Assembly (NCBI GenBank): GCA_903920415.1
Contig: CAIXMD010000158.1
Location: 1 to 14,575, forward strand
Length of the DNA stretch: 14,575 nt
Direction: 5' to 3'
Origin: an uncultured Desulfomonile sp.
Lineage (GTDB): Bacteria; Desulfobacterota; Desulfomonilia; Desulfomonilales; Desulfomonilaceae
Part shown: piece after piece, positions 6,799 to 13,628 of the stretch
Numbering within the stretch: position 1 is the stretch's first letter
How the letters are laid out: each line of letters starts with the position of its first letter
Notes under the pieces: model-generated
What the model saw: the letters and a program-made list of their open reading frames with translations, nothing else
The model's database searches: none
What the model was told of the DNA's origin: nothing
Position numbers and translations under genes: made by a program

Positions 6799-7260
6799 TC
6801 AGAGTGATAAGTTAGGCTGCTCGACTCCCCCCGTGGCGCTGTCTGTCGTCGGTGCTCGCAGAGGAGATGGGCCCTGTTCCTTGAGTCGGTCGGTCATGGT
6901 TTGTACTGCTTGCACAAACTTTTGAGCCATGGACGCGCTCATGTTGAACATCTCCAACCGGCGGGGATCCATTCCGGCGTCCTGAATAAGTTGCTTGGTG
7001 TGTTCCACGACTTGACGCGCACGCAGGTTCCCTTGGACGAAATGGCATTCGCCTTCCATACACCCTGCGACAAAAACCGCATCGGCCCCATAGCGAAATG
7101 CCTCCAGCAGGAGTATGGGTTCAACTTTCCCTGTACAGAGCAGCTTCACAATTCTGACGTTGTGCGGATATTGAATCCTCATGGAACCGGCAAGATCAGC
7201 GGCATTGTAAGCACAATAAGTGCAAGTGAAAGCTATGATTTTCATGTCTTTAGGGTTCAT
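6799..7260 (-). CDS. mvhD: MvhD / hydrogenase-type [2Fe-2S] electron-transfer subunit
   Basis: A 153-aa MvhD-family protein. In methanogens MvhD binds one [2Fe-2S] cluster and links the electron-donating enzyme to HdrA. The family Cys set is complete: CTYC (13-16), Cys42 in KLLCTGKV, and GCMEGECHF with Cys67 and Cys72. No selenocysteine codon is involved. The last 25 or so residues are a low-complexity tail beyond the conserved fold. A GTG at 7279-7281 overlaps the hdrA stop (GTGA) and is an alternative start, 7 codons longer. I prefer the ATG at 7258-7260 because AGGGGG lies 9 nt upstream. No hydrogenase genes accompany it, so it should couple HdrA to another redox module; MetVF is the obvious candidate. 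An A9 tract follows the stop. Confidence 0.88.
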   Translation of the reverse strand: MNPKDMKIIAFTCTYCAYNAADLAGSMRIQYPHNVRIVKLLCTGKVEPILLLEAFRYGADAVFVAGCMEGECHFVQGNLRARQVVEHTKQLIQDAGMDPRRLEMFNMSASMAQKFVQAVQTMTDRLKEQGPSPLRAPTTDSATGGVEQPNLSL

Positions 7261-7277
7261 CGGCATTTTCCCCCTGC

Positions 7278-10200
7278 TCACAGCGCCTCAAGCTTGGCAA
7301 GTAATTGGTCATCCGTGTGGTGCTGGAGTTTTATTGCCTTGCGGGGACAAACACTGGCGCAGATTCCGCATCCTTGGCAGGAAGCGGGTTCTATATATGC
7401 CCTGTTTGTGGCGGGGTCTATCTCCGGGACGTTATACGGGCAAACTCGCACGCAGGTCAGACATGACGCGCAAAGTTCAGGATCGACTACCGAGACCTCC
7501 CCGGATACCTGGAGGACATCTTTGCTAAGGACTGTGGCCGCCCGGGCTGCAGCACCCCTGGCCTGGGCTAGTGTCTCGGGTATGTACTTGGGCCCGTGAG
7601 CCAGACCACAAAGATAAATACCTTCACTTGCGAAGTCCAGGGGACGTAGTTTCATGTGGGCTTCCATGAAAAAACCCACGTCATTGCGTGGAATTTTCAT
7701 TATCGCCCCGAGGGCTTCCGTCTCAGAATGAGGCCTTATGGCAGCACTCAGCACAACCCTGTCCGCGGGGAGTGCTACCTCACCTCGAAGAATCTGGTCA
7801 AATACGGTGACCCGTAATCCTGAGCCGACTTCCTCTACCACAGGCTTTCGCTCTCTATCGTAACGGAGAAAGATCACGCCCGCTTCTCTTGCCTTGCGGT
7901 AATGGAGTTCCTTGAACCCGTAAGTCCTCATATCCCGGAAGAGAACATAAACGTTGATGGAGGCATCCCTCTCCTTGAGTGCCAGAGCATTCTTTATCGC
8001 CGTACCGCAACAAACCCTGCTACAATAGAGATTTTCAGGCTCCCGCGAACCAACGCACTGTATCATGACCACGTTCTTGACCAGCTCCATTCGACCTGGA
8101 TCATCATAGAGATATCTTTCCAGTTCTGTCTGCGTCCAGACCTTGTCAGACCGACCTCGTAGATATTCTGTGGGCTCATATTCCTGCCCTCCAGTAGCCA
8201 CGATAACTGCGCCGACCTCCAGTCCTGACTCCTCGCCGCTGTGACGGTTTCGGACCTTCACTGAAAAACGGCCTACGTGTCCCGAGTGGTCTTTAATCTC
8301 CGAGTCCATCAATACTTTTATCCTCGGGTGAGAAATGACCCTGTTTCGCAGTCCTTCCACGAAAACAGACACATCCAGCCCCGTCAAGCTTCTACGGAGG
8401 TTCAGCGCTGCCCCCCCAAGACAGGCTTCTCGCTCTATCAGGACTGCCTCGAATCCCTGGTCCGCAAGTGAGAGTACGGCTGTCATACCGCCGATGCCGC
8501 CACCAATGACCAGCCCCCTAGGAACAACGGGAAAAGAATGCTCCCGAATCTGTTCCAGCCGCGCGGCACGTGAAACCGCCATGCGTATAAGATCTTTGGC
8601 CTTTTCAGTAGCTGGTTCAGGCTCTTTCTGGTGAACCCAGGAACATTGATCGCGAATATTAGCCATCTCGAAGAGATATTTGTTGATCCCAGCCTCACGG
8701 CACACATCCCGGAAAAGAGGCTCATGAGTCCTCGGACTACAAGAAGCCACGACCAGCCTGTTTATACCTTTTTCCCGGATTTTGTCGGCAATGGCCACCG
8801 TTGTGTCCGTTGAGCAGGTGAATAGGTTGTGTTCCCCATGGACCACGTTGGGAAGGGTCATGGCGTATTCCGCCACCTCTCGAACGTTCACGATACGGGC
8901 AATATTGGAGCCGCAATGGCAAACAAATACACCTATCCGGGGATCTTCCCCACTCACATCTCTCTCTTCGGCAAAGGCATTTCCCCTTACGAGAGTGTTG
9001 CGGGCCTCGCTGAGTAATTCCCCTGATAGTGCTGCCGCAGAAGCTGCTCCCATTAACGATTCCGGGATGTCCATGGGAGCTTCAAAAACTCCGGCAACAA
9101 ATATTCCTGCTCTCCCTGTCTGATTGGGAGTGAATTCTTTCGTCTCGGCAAATCCGAACCTGTTCAGATCGATGCCACACCGGTCTGCAAGTTTCCTCGC
9201 GGACTCCGATGGCTCAAGCCCCACGGATAGGACCACCATGTCAAAGGACTCGCTTGTCATGATCCCATCTTCCCCACGGAAACTCACCATAAGATTCTTG
9301 GTTCGTTGCTCTTCCTTGATCGTAGAGACAATACCCCTGAGGTATCGTACGCCAACGTTTGTAGAAGCGTTCTCATAATAGAATTCGAACCCTTTGCCGA
9401 ATGCCCGGATGTCATTATAAAAGATAGTAGGTTGGACCCGGCTGTCATGCTCCCTTGCTATGATCGCTTCTTTGGTGGCGTACATGCAGCAAACACTCGA
9501 ACAGTAGTCACGATTGCATGTCACATCACGTGACCCCACACACTGTATCCAGGCAATCTTTTCCGGATGTCCTCCATCGGACGGTCTCAGTACCTCACCC
9601 TCGGTTGGACCGGAAGCGGAGAGAAGCCTCTCGAACTCCATTGAGGTCAGGACGTTGGCAATGCGACCGTAGCCGTATTCGCCTTTGATCTTGGCCTGGA
9701 AAGTGTCAAAGCCTGGTATCAGTATGACTGAACCTACATCCAGAGTTATTTCTTCGGGCAATTCATCATGGCAAATAGCTTTGGGCTGACACACACGGAC
9801 ACATTCCAGGCACTCCGAGCACACTCCGCAGCTAAGGCATCGCTCAGTTTCGGCCTTGACCGCGTCCTCGTCAAATCCGACAACGGTCTCCTGGAAATTC
9901 CTTTTCCTCTGTTCCGCTGGAACTTCTTTCCTCACTCTCCGCAGAGCAGGAACAACTCCATCTACATCTGGGTCGGCAACCTGGCGCTGAGTTTCTCGGC
10001 CCTCTCGAAGGTCCTCGCCTTCGAGGAAACGCCGAATTGACTCTGCCGCCTCCTTTCCAGCGGCTAAAGCCTGAATCACTGTCCGGGGACCTGTTGCAAC
10101 ATCACCGGCAGCAAAGATCCCTACCTCTGAAGTCGCGTAGGTGATCGGTTCAACACTGATGCTATTACCCCGGATCCTTTCGATAGTTCCGAGAGGGCCG

Positions 10201-11705
10201 GCAAGTTCCGGATCGACTCTCTGGCCTATTGCCAAAATGACCGTGTCTGCTTCCATGCCCATGGAGCACTGATCGTCAAAACTTGGATTGAACCTGCCGT
10301 CATCGTCAAAGACACATACACATTTATTGAAGCATGCTCCTTTGACCCCGACTCCGCTCTCACCAGGCACAAATTCAAAGGGCCCCCAGCAATTATGGAC
10401 AATAACTCCTTCTGCTTCGGCTTCCCTTATCTCCTCAGCATGTGCCGGCATCTCGTCTCGATCTTCCAGGCACACCATGTGCACCGCTTCCACACCGAGA
10501 CGAACGGCTGTACGGGCAACGTCAACCGCCACGTTGCCACCGCCTATAACCAGGACCGTTTTTCCTAACTCGATTATCTCGCCTTGAGCCGTTTCTCTGA
10601 GAAAATCCACACCCTGGATAACGCCGGGCGTATCCTCGGATAAAATTCCTAGCTTTGCGCCGTCAGAGCATCCCACGCCAAGAAAGATAGCCTCATGGCC
10701 CTGTTCTCGAAGATCCTGAAGAGTCCAATCCTTCGCCAACGCTGTTGAACATCGGATTTCAACCCCGCAGCGTCTTATGTAGTCAATATCTCGTTTCAGA
10801 ATGGCCTTTGGAAGCCTATACTCGGGGATGCCGTAACGCAAAACCCCTCCAGGCTCAGCATCTTTCTCAAAAATGGTTACATCATACCCTTGAAGGGCAA
10901 GGAAATAGCCGCAACTCAGTCCTGCAGGACCTGCTCCGACAACTGCGATTTTGCGATTCTTTGCCGGCCCAATTTCAGGTGGTTCAGAGTCTACTACTTG
11001 CTCGGACAAGAACCATTTCACATCATTGATTGCAATCGCTTGGTCTACCTGGGCTCGAGTACATTTTTCCTCGCAGAACCGGACACATACTCTTCCGCAA
11101 ACCGACGGGAGGGCACAATCCTTGCGAATCAGGTTGAGTGCTTCCTTGTACTTCCCCTTACGCGACAGGGCCAGGTATCCCTGAACGTGTATATGAGCCG
11201 GGCACGCAGCCTTGCAAGGACTCACGCCGGCCTTTTCTATCACAGCCTTGTTGGGTATGGCCTGGGGATAGAGCTTGTGGATGGCCTTCCGGGGCCGGAG
11301 TCCCTCGTCAAACTCGTTGGGTACTTCAACCGGACAAACCTCAAAACAGTCTCCACACGCGTTGCACTTTTCCATATCGACATATCGAGGATGCTTAAGT
11401 ATCCGCGCCCGAAAATGACCAGCTTCCCCGTCAATGCCGACAATCTCCGAATTGGTGAGAATCTGGACATTTGGATGCTTGTCAACATCCACCAGTCTCG
11501 GCGAAATGGTGCACATAGAACAATCGTTCGTGGGGAAAGTCTTGTCGAGTTGAGCCATGCGGCCGCCGATCGCGCTTTTTTCTTCCACCAAGTAAACCCC
11601 AAATCCAGCATTTGCAAGATCCAAGGCTGCTTGCATTCCCCCTATTCCAGCACCTGCGACCAGGACCGCACCTATCTTCTGCTTGTGCTCGACGTTTTCA
11701 TTCAT
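7278..11705 (-). CDS. hdrA: Giant HdrA: HdrA with GltD/NfnB insertion, fused to a second HdrA
   Basis: The 1475-aa protein reads as a chain of modules. (1) First HdrA flavin half: GAGIGG 18-23, Cys62/65, CNACGDCFEVCP 114-125. (2) GltD-like insertion, about 150-560: N-terminal Cys domain (C164, C168, C203, C207, C211, C215), FAD motif GAGPAGLSCG 257-266, NAD(P)H motif GGGNVAVDVA 388-397, terminal FAAGDVATGP 531-540. (3) A Cys-rich segment 623-639. (4) Second half of HdrA module 1: QCVGSRD 721-727, YCSSVCC 734-740, ending near 900. (5) Thioredoxin-like HdrA N-domain with CHCGSN at 929. (6) Second HdrA flavin domain: GGGIGG 1068-1073, QCVGSRE, YCSRVCC. (7) 2[4Fe-4S] ferredoxin 1412-1454. Soluble, no membrane segment. 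The insertion suggests NAD(P)H as a partner and the three flavin modules suggest electron bifurcation; both are inferences. The ATG at 11703-11705 has only a distant GAGG. The stop overlaps an alternative mvhD start. Confidence 0.9.
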   Translation of the reverse strand: MNENVEHKQKIGAVLVAGAGIGGMQAALDLANAGFGVYLVEEKSAIGGRMAQLDKTFPTNDCSMCTISPRLVDVDKHPNVQILTNSEIVGIDGEAGHFRARILKHPRYVDMEKCNACGDCFEVCPVEVPNEFDEGLRPRKAIHKLYPQAIPNKAVIEKAGVSPCKAACPAHIHVQGYLALSRKGKYKEALNLIRKDCALPSVCGRVCVRFCEEKCTRAQVDQAIAINDVKWFLSEQVVDSEPPEIGPAKNRKIAVVGAGPAGLSCGYFLALQGYDVTIFEKDAEPGGVLRYGIPEYRLPKAILKRDIDYIRRCGVEIRCSTALAKDWTLQDLREQGHEAIFLGVGCSDGAKLGILSEDTPGVIQGVDFLRETAQGEIIELGKTVLVIGGGNVAVDVARTAVRLGVEAVHMVCLEDRDEMPAHAEEIREAEAEGVIVHNCWGPFEFVPGESGVGVKGACFNKCVCVFDDDGRFNPSFDDQCSMGMEADTVILAIGQRVDPELAGPLGTIERIRGNSISVEPITYATSEVGIFAAGDVATGPRTVIQALAAGKEAAESIRRFLEGEDLREGRETQRQVADPDVDGVVPALRRVRKEVPAEQRKRNFQETVVGFDEDAVKAETERCLSCGVCSECLECVRVCQPKAICHDELPEEITLDVGSVILIPGFDTFQAKIKGEYGYGRIANVLTSMEFERLLSASGPTEGEVLRPSDGGHPEKIAWIQCVGSRDVTCNRDYCSSVCCMYATKEAIIAREHDSRVQPTIFYNDIRAFGKGFEFYYENASTNVGVRYLRGIVSTIKEEQRTKNLMVSFRGEDGIMTSESFDMVVLSVGLEPSESARKLADRCGIDLNRFGFAETKEFTPNQTGRAGIFVAGVFEAPMDIPESLMGAASAAALSGELLSEARNTLVRGNAFAEERDVSGEDPRIGVFVCHCGSNIARIVNVREVAEYAMTLPNVVHGEHNLFTCSTDTTVAIADKIREKGINRLVVASCSPRTHEPLFRDVCREAGINKYLFEMANIRDQCSWVHQKEPEPATEKAKDLIRMAVSRAARLEQIREHSFPVVPRGLVIGGGIGGMTAVLSLADQGFEAVLIEREACLGGAALNLRRSLTGLDVSVFVEGLRNRVISHPRIKVLMDSEIKDHSGHVGRFSVKVRNRHSGEESGLEVGAVIVATGGQEYEPTEYLRGRSDKVWTQTELERYLYDDPGRMELVKNVVMIQCVGSREPENLYCSRVCCGTAIKNALALKERDASINVYVLFRDMRTYGFKELHYRKAREAGVIFLRYDRERKPVVEEVGSGLRVTVFDQILRGEVALPADRVVLSAAIRPHSETEALGAIMKIPRNDVGFFMEAHMKLRPLDFASEGIYLCGLAHGPKYIPETLAQARGAAARAATVLSKDVLQVSGEVSVVDPELCASCLTCVRVCPYNVPEIDPATNRAYIEPASCQGCGICASVCPRKAIKLQHHTDDQLLAKLEAL

Positions 11706-11747
11706 CGAAGTGGATGACCCTCGAAATTTTCTTTCAGTGAGAGTGTT

Positions 11748-12599
11748 TCAGGCAGCCCATCCCTTGCTTCTCAACAAGGGAACAGGATCCACAATATGTT
11801 TTCGCCACCAGGAACGTGTCTCCGGCAACCCCATGGCCACTGCCAAAAGTTCGGTGATGTAAACAACCGGCATCTGAAAACTCGTTTTCCTTTCGCGTTC
11901 AATCTCTTTCTGGCGTGTGTCAAGATTGGCCTGGCACATTGGGCAATCGGTAACTATCACTTCTCCTCCGGCTTCCCGCGCAGCTTCAAAAAGATCACCG
12001 GAAAGCTTTCGGACTATGTCCGGCCGTGTCATTGCGAGGTTTCCTCCGCAGCAATCAGTCTTGTAACTCCAGTTCACAACATCGGCTCCCAGCAGGTTCA
12101 GGATGGAATCCATTTCCCTCGGATCTTCGGGATGCGGATTATTCATGGCTTGTGGAGGACGAACCGTAAGGCAACCGTAATAGGGAACAGTCTTGAGTCC
12201 TGCAAGGCGAACCTTGATCTTCTCCTGAATCTTTTTCCGGACCTCCTCTTTCATCAGCATCTCGTTTATGTGGATTACCTCCACCTTTGTTATAACTGAA
12301 GCACGGTGGTCCTCTGGTTTCTTTTTAAAGTGCGACTGGCAAAGCCTCAAGCGGTGAAAACATGCCGCGCAGGGTGTGAGAAGAGGCCTCTCGCTTCGAG
12401 AAGCAATCAGCAAAGTCCTTGCGGGAAGCTCCCGAGAAGCCTCCGGGTGCATTACATGGGCGCTGCTGGCTCCGCAACAGTTCCAGTCGTCCAGTTCCAC
12501 AAGATTGACTCCCAGACCCGGGAAAACTGTAAGGATGCCAACGTGATAATCGTGGGCGGTGCCATGGAGGCTACAGCCGGGATAGTAGTTCAGATCCAT
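11748..12599 (-). CDS. hdrB: HdrB, CCG-domain subunit with two noncubane [4Fe-4S] sites
   Basis: A 283-aa protein with two complete CCG motifs: Cys9-x31-Cys41Cys42-x34-Cys77-x2-Cys80 and Cys143-x39-Cys183Cys184-x34-Cys219-x2-Cys222. In methanogen HdrB these ligate the two noncubane clusters at the disulfide-reducing site. No CoM-S-S-CoB is expected in bacteria, so here the subunit may reduce another acceptor or act as a relay; the substrate is unknown. The ATG at 12597-12599 gives MDLNYYPGCSL, the normal family N-terminus. The frame stays open for 38 more codons to a TTG near 12713, but that extension has no HdrB counterpart that I know of. The ribosome binding site is weak (AAGAG about 7 nt before the ATG). 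It is 123 nt after hdrC and 42 nt before hdrA, same strand. Confidence 0.9.
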   Translation of the reverse strand: MDLNYYPGCSLHGTAHDYHVGILTVFPGLGVNLVELDDWNCCGASSAHVMHPEASRELPARTLLIASRSERPLLTPCAACFHRLRLCQSHFKKKPEDHRASVITKVEVIHINEMLMKEEVRKKIQEKIKVRLAGLKTVPYYGCLTVRPPQAMNNPHPEDPREMDSILNLLGADVVNWSYKTDCCGGNLAMTRPDIVRKLSGDLFEAAREAGGEVIVTDCPMCQANLDTRQKEIERERKTSFQMPVVYITELLAVAMGLPETRSWWRKHIVDPVPLLRSKGWAA

Positions 12600-12722
12600 A
12601 TAAAGACTCTTCTCGACAGATACTACAAGTAACCTACTGCCAAAAGTGAATTGAATATCGATTCGTCCAGGTCCTCGTATCAGTTCACTTGCAGCCCTGA
12701 CGTCCTGCTGCAAACATCCTGA

Positions 12723-13277
12723 TTACGCTTCGGAAAGGGGCCGGCCCAAAATTTCCCGCACCTCTTTGAGCCCCCTAATCCTTTCCGGAATGATCCGTAT
12801 ACGCCCTCTGGCAAACAACTCTCTTCCCAGTTCCAATTCTTCAAAGAAAGTCTTCGACTTGATCTTGTACCTGCCTATCATTTCTATTTCGTGCACCCTT
12901 CCGTGGGTCCGGACTGCCTTCATAAATGCATCGTGGAATGCCATTACCCGGGGGAGACCCACCAATCCGTTTTGCATCGATATCCGACGAAGGGTGTCCA
13001 TCACGTGGGCCAAATCAATGTCATTGGGACAGCGCGTGGAACACGTAATACAGGAAGCGCAAACCCAAATAGTCTCCGATGATAGCACCTTATACCTTTG
13101 TCCCAGTTGAATATGCCTTATCAATAGGTTCGGAGGAAGGTCCATGGCATAGGAAACAGGACAACCACTGGTACATTTTTCACAATGGAAACAAGCCGAA
13201 ACCGCCACCCCGGAAAGGCCCTCAACTTCTCTAAGAAAGGAACCATCGTCTGGACGAAGAGGAATTGTTTTTTCCAA
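12723..13277 (-). CDS. hdrC: HdrC, 2[4Fe-4S] subunit
   Basis: A 184-aa iron-sulfur protein with two full cluster motifs, CFHCEKCTSGCP (Cys29/32/35/39) and CASCITCSTRCP (Cys73/76/79/83), in the spacing of HdrC. The C-terminal half is basic and helical, as usual for HdrC. It should carry electrons between HdrA and HdrB. The start is taken as TTG at 13275-13277 (L-E-K-T-I-P-L), because AGGGAG lies 9 nt upstream and a promoter predicts transcription from about 13312. A TTG at 13313 would extend the frame by 12 codons but lies at the predicted transcription start and has no ribosome binding site. It is the first gene of the hdrCBA-mvhD group. Confidence 0.88.
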   Translation of the reverse strand: MEKTIPLRPDDGSFLREVEGLSGVAVSACFHCEKCTSGCPVSYAMDLPPNLLIRHIQLGQRYKVLSSETIWVCASCITCSTRCPNDIDLAHVMDTLRRISMQNGLVGLPRVMAFHDAFMKAVRTHGRVHEIEMIGRYKIKSKTFFEELELGRELFARGRIRIIPERIRGLKEVREILGRPLSEA

Positions 13278-13286
13278 GTGAACTGT

Positions 13287-13291
13287 CTCCC
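13287..13291 (-). promoter_or_regulatory. Ribosome binding site deciding the hdrC TTG start
   Basis: Minus-strand GGGAG (within AGGGAGA) lies 9 nt before the TTG at 13275-13277, and no equally good site serves the longer frame. Confidence 0.55.
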
Positions 13292-13318
13292 TAAAACGTA
13301 GCTCTAGGAACAATTTTT

Positions 13319-13347
13319 ACATTAGTCTTGCCGAGATGGCCTGTCAA
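13319..13347 (-). promoter_or_regulatory. Predicted sigma-70 promoter of hdrCBA-mvhD
   Basis: The minus strand shows TTGACA (13342-13347), a 17-nt spacer and TAATGT (13319-13324, first two and last bases matching the -10 consensus). The -35 is part of a TTGACTTGACA duplication. Transcription would begin near 13312, giving a leader of about 35 nt to the TTG start of hdrC. The -35 and spacer match those of the predicted metV promoter. Confidence 0.55.
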
Positions 13348-13628
13348 GTCAAGGGAAAGAAAGCGGATGTAGAGAACAGTCAGCTATGTTGTGAAAAACG
13401 CAGACATATGCCCTATCACTATTTCGCCTTTTAACGGTTAACCGAACCGGACAACATTTTCAGAAGAAAAGTAATGTGGAAGCACTCAAGTAGGCAAGCG
13501 ACTAGGTCCGCAAGCAGAGAATCTCGAACCCTGTTTTTTGGGTTACTTACATCTTGGTAAGAAAAGCGGATTAGAGCCTGTTGATGAGATTTCAATCCCG
13601 GGAAAGACCAGGCTGTACCCTTAATCAA
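13348..13628. other. Intergenic region upstream of the hdr promoter
   Basis: No gene is supported here. A 10-bp perfect palindrome, CGGTTAACCG (13435-13444), lies about 90 nt upstream of the predicted hdr -35 and could be a regulator site. A weak stem, AACCC/GGGTT (13527-13531 with 13540-13544), lies nearer the end of the DUF2314 gene. It has a T-rich loop and no following U-tract, so I do not call it a terminator. Confidence 0.4.

Noticed and set aside
7278..11705. Benzoyl-CoA reductase (Bam) electron-transfer subunits, BamE-like
   Set aside because: BamE is also an HdrA-type protein, but no BamB/BamC-type catalytic genes are here and metVF adjacency points to methylenetetrahydrofolate reductase. 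A role with Bam cannot be excluded.
10890..11717. Plus-strand 275-codon open frame opposite hdrA
   Set aside because: It is antisense to conserved HdrA/GltD motifs and shows no recognisable domain or ribosome binding site.
12600..12713. 38-codon N-terminal extension of HdrB from a TTG
   Set aside because: HdrB proteins begin just before the YYPGCSL segment, and the extension has no family counterpart or good ribosome binding site.
13527..13544. Intrinsic terminator after the DUF2314 gene
   Set aside because: The stem is only 5 bp, the T run is in the loop rather than after the stem, and it is about 85 nt past the stop.
13501..13550. tRNA 3'-end look-alike (GGGTTCGAG on the minus strand)
   Set aside because: The T-arm would not pair with the bases after the loop, there is no CCA-type acceptor end and no upstream cloverleaf.
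13431..13628. 65-codon minus-strand frame directly after the DUF2314 gene
   Set aside because: It starts with TTG, has no ribosome binding site and no recognisable sequence. It is probably noncoding.
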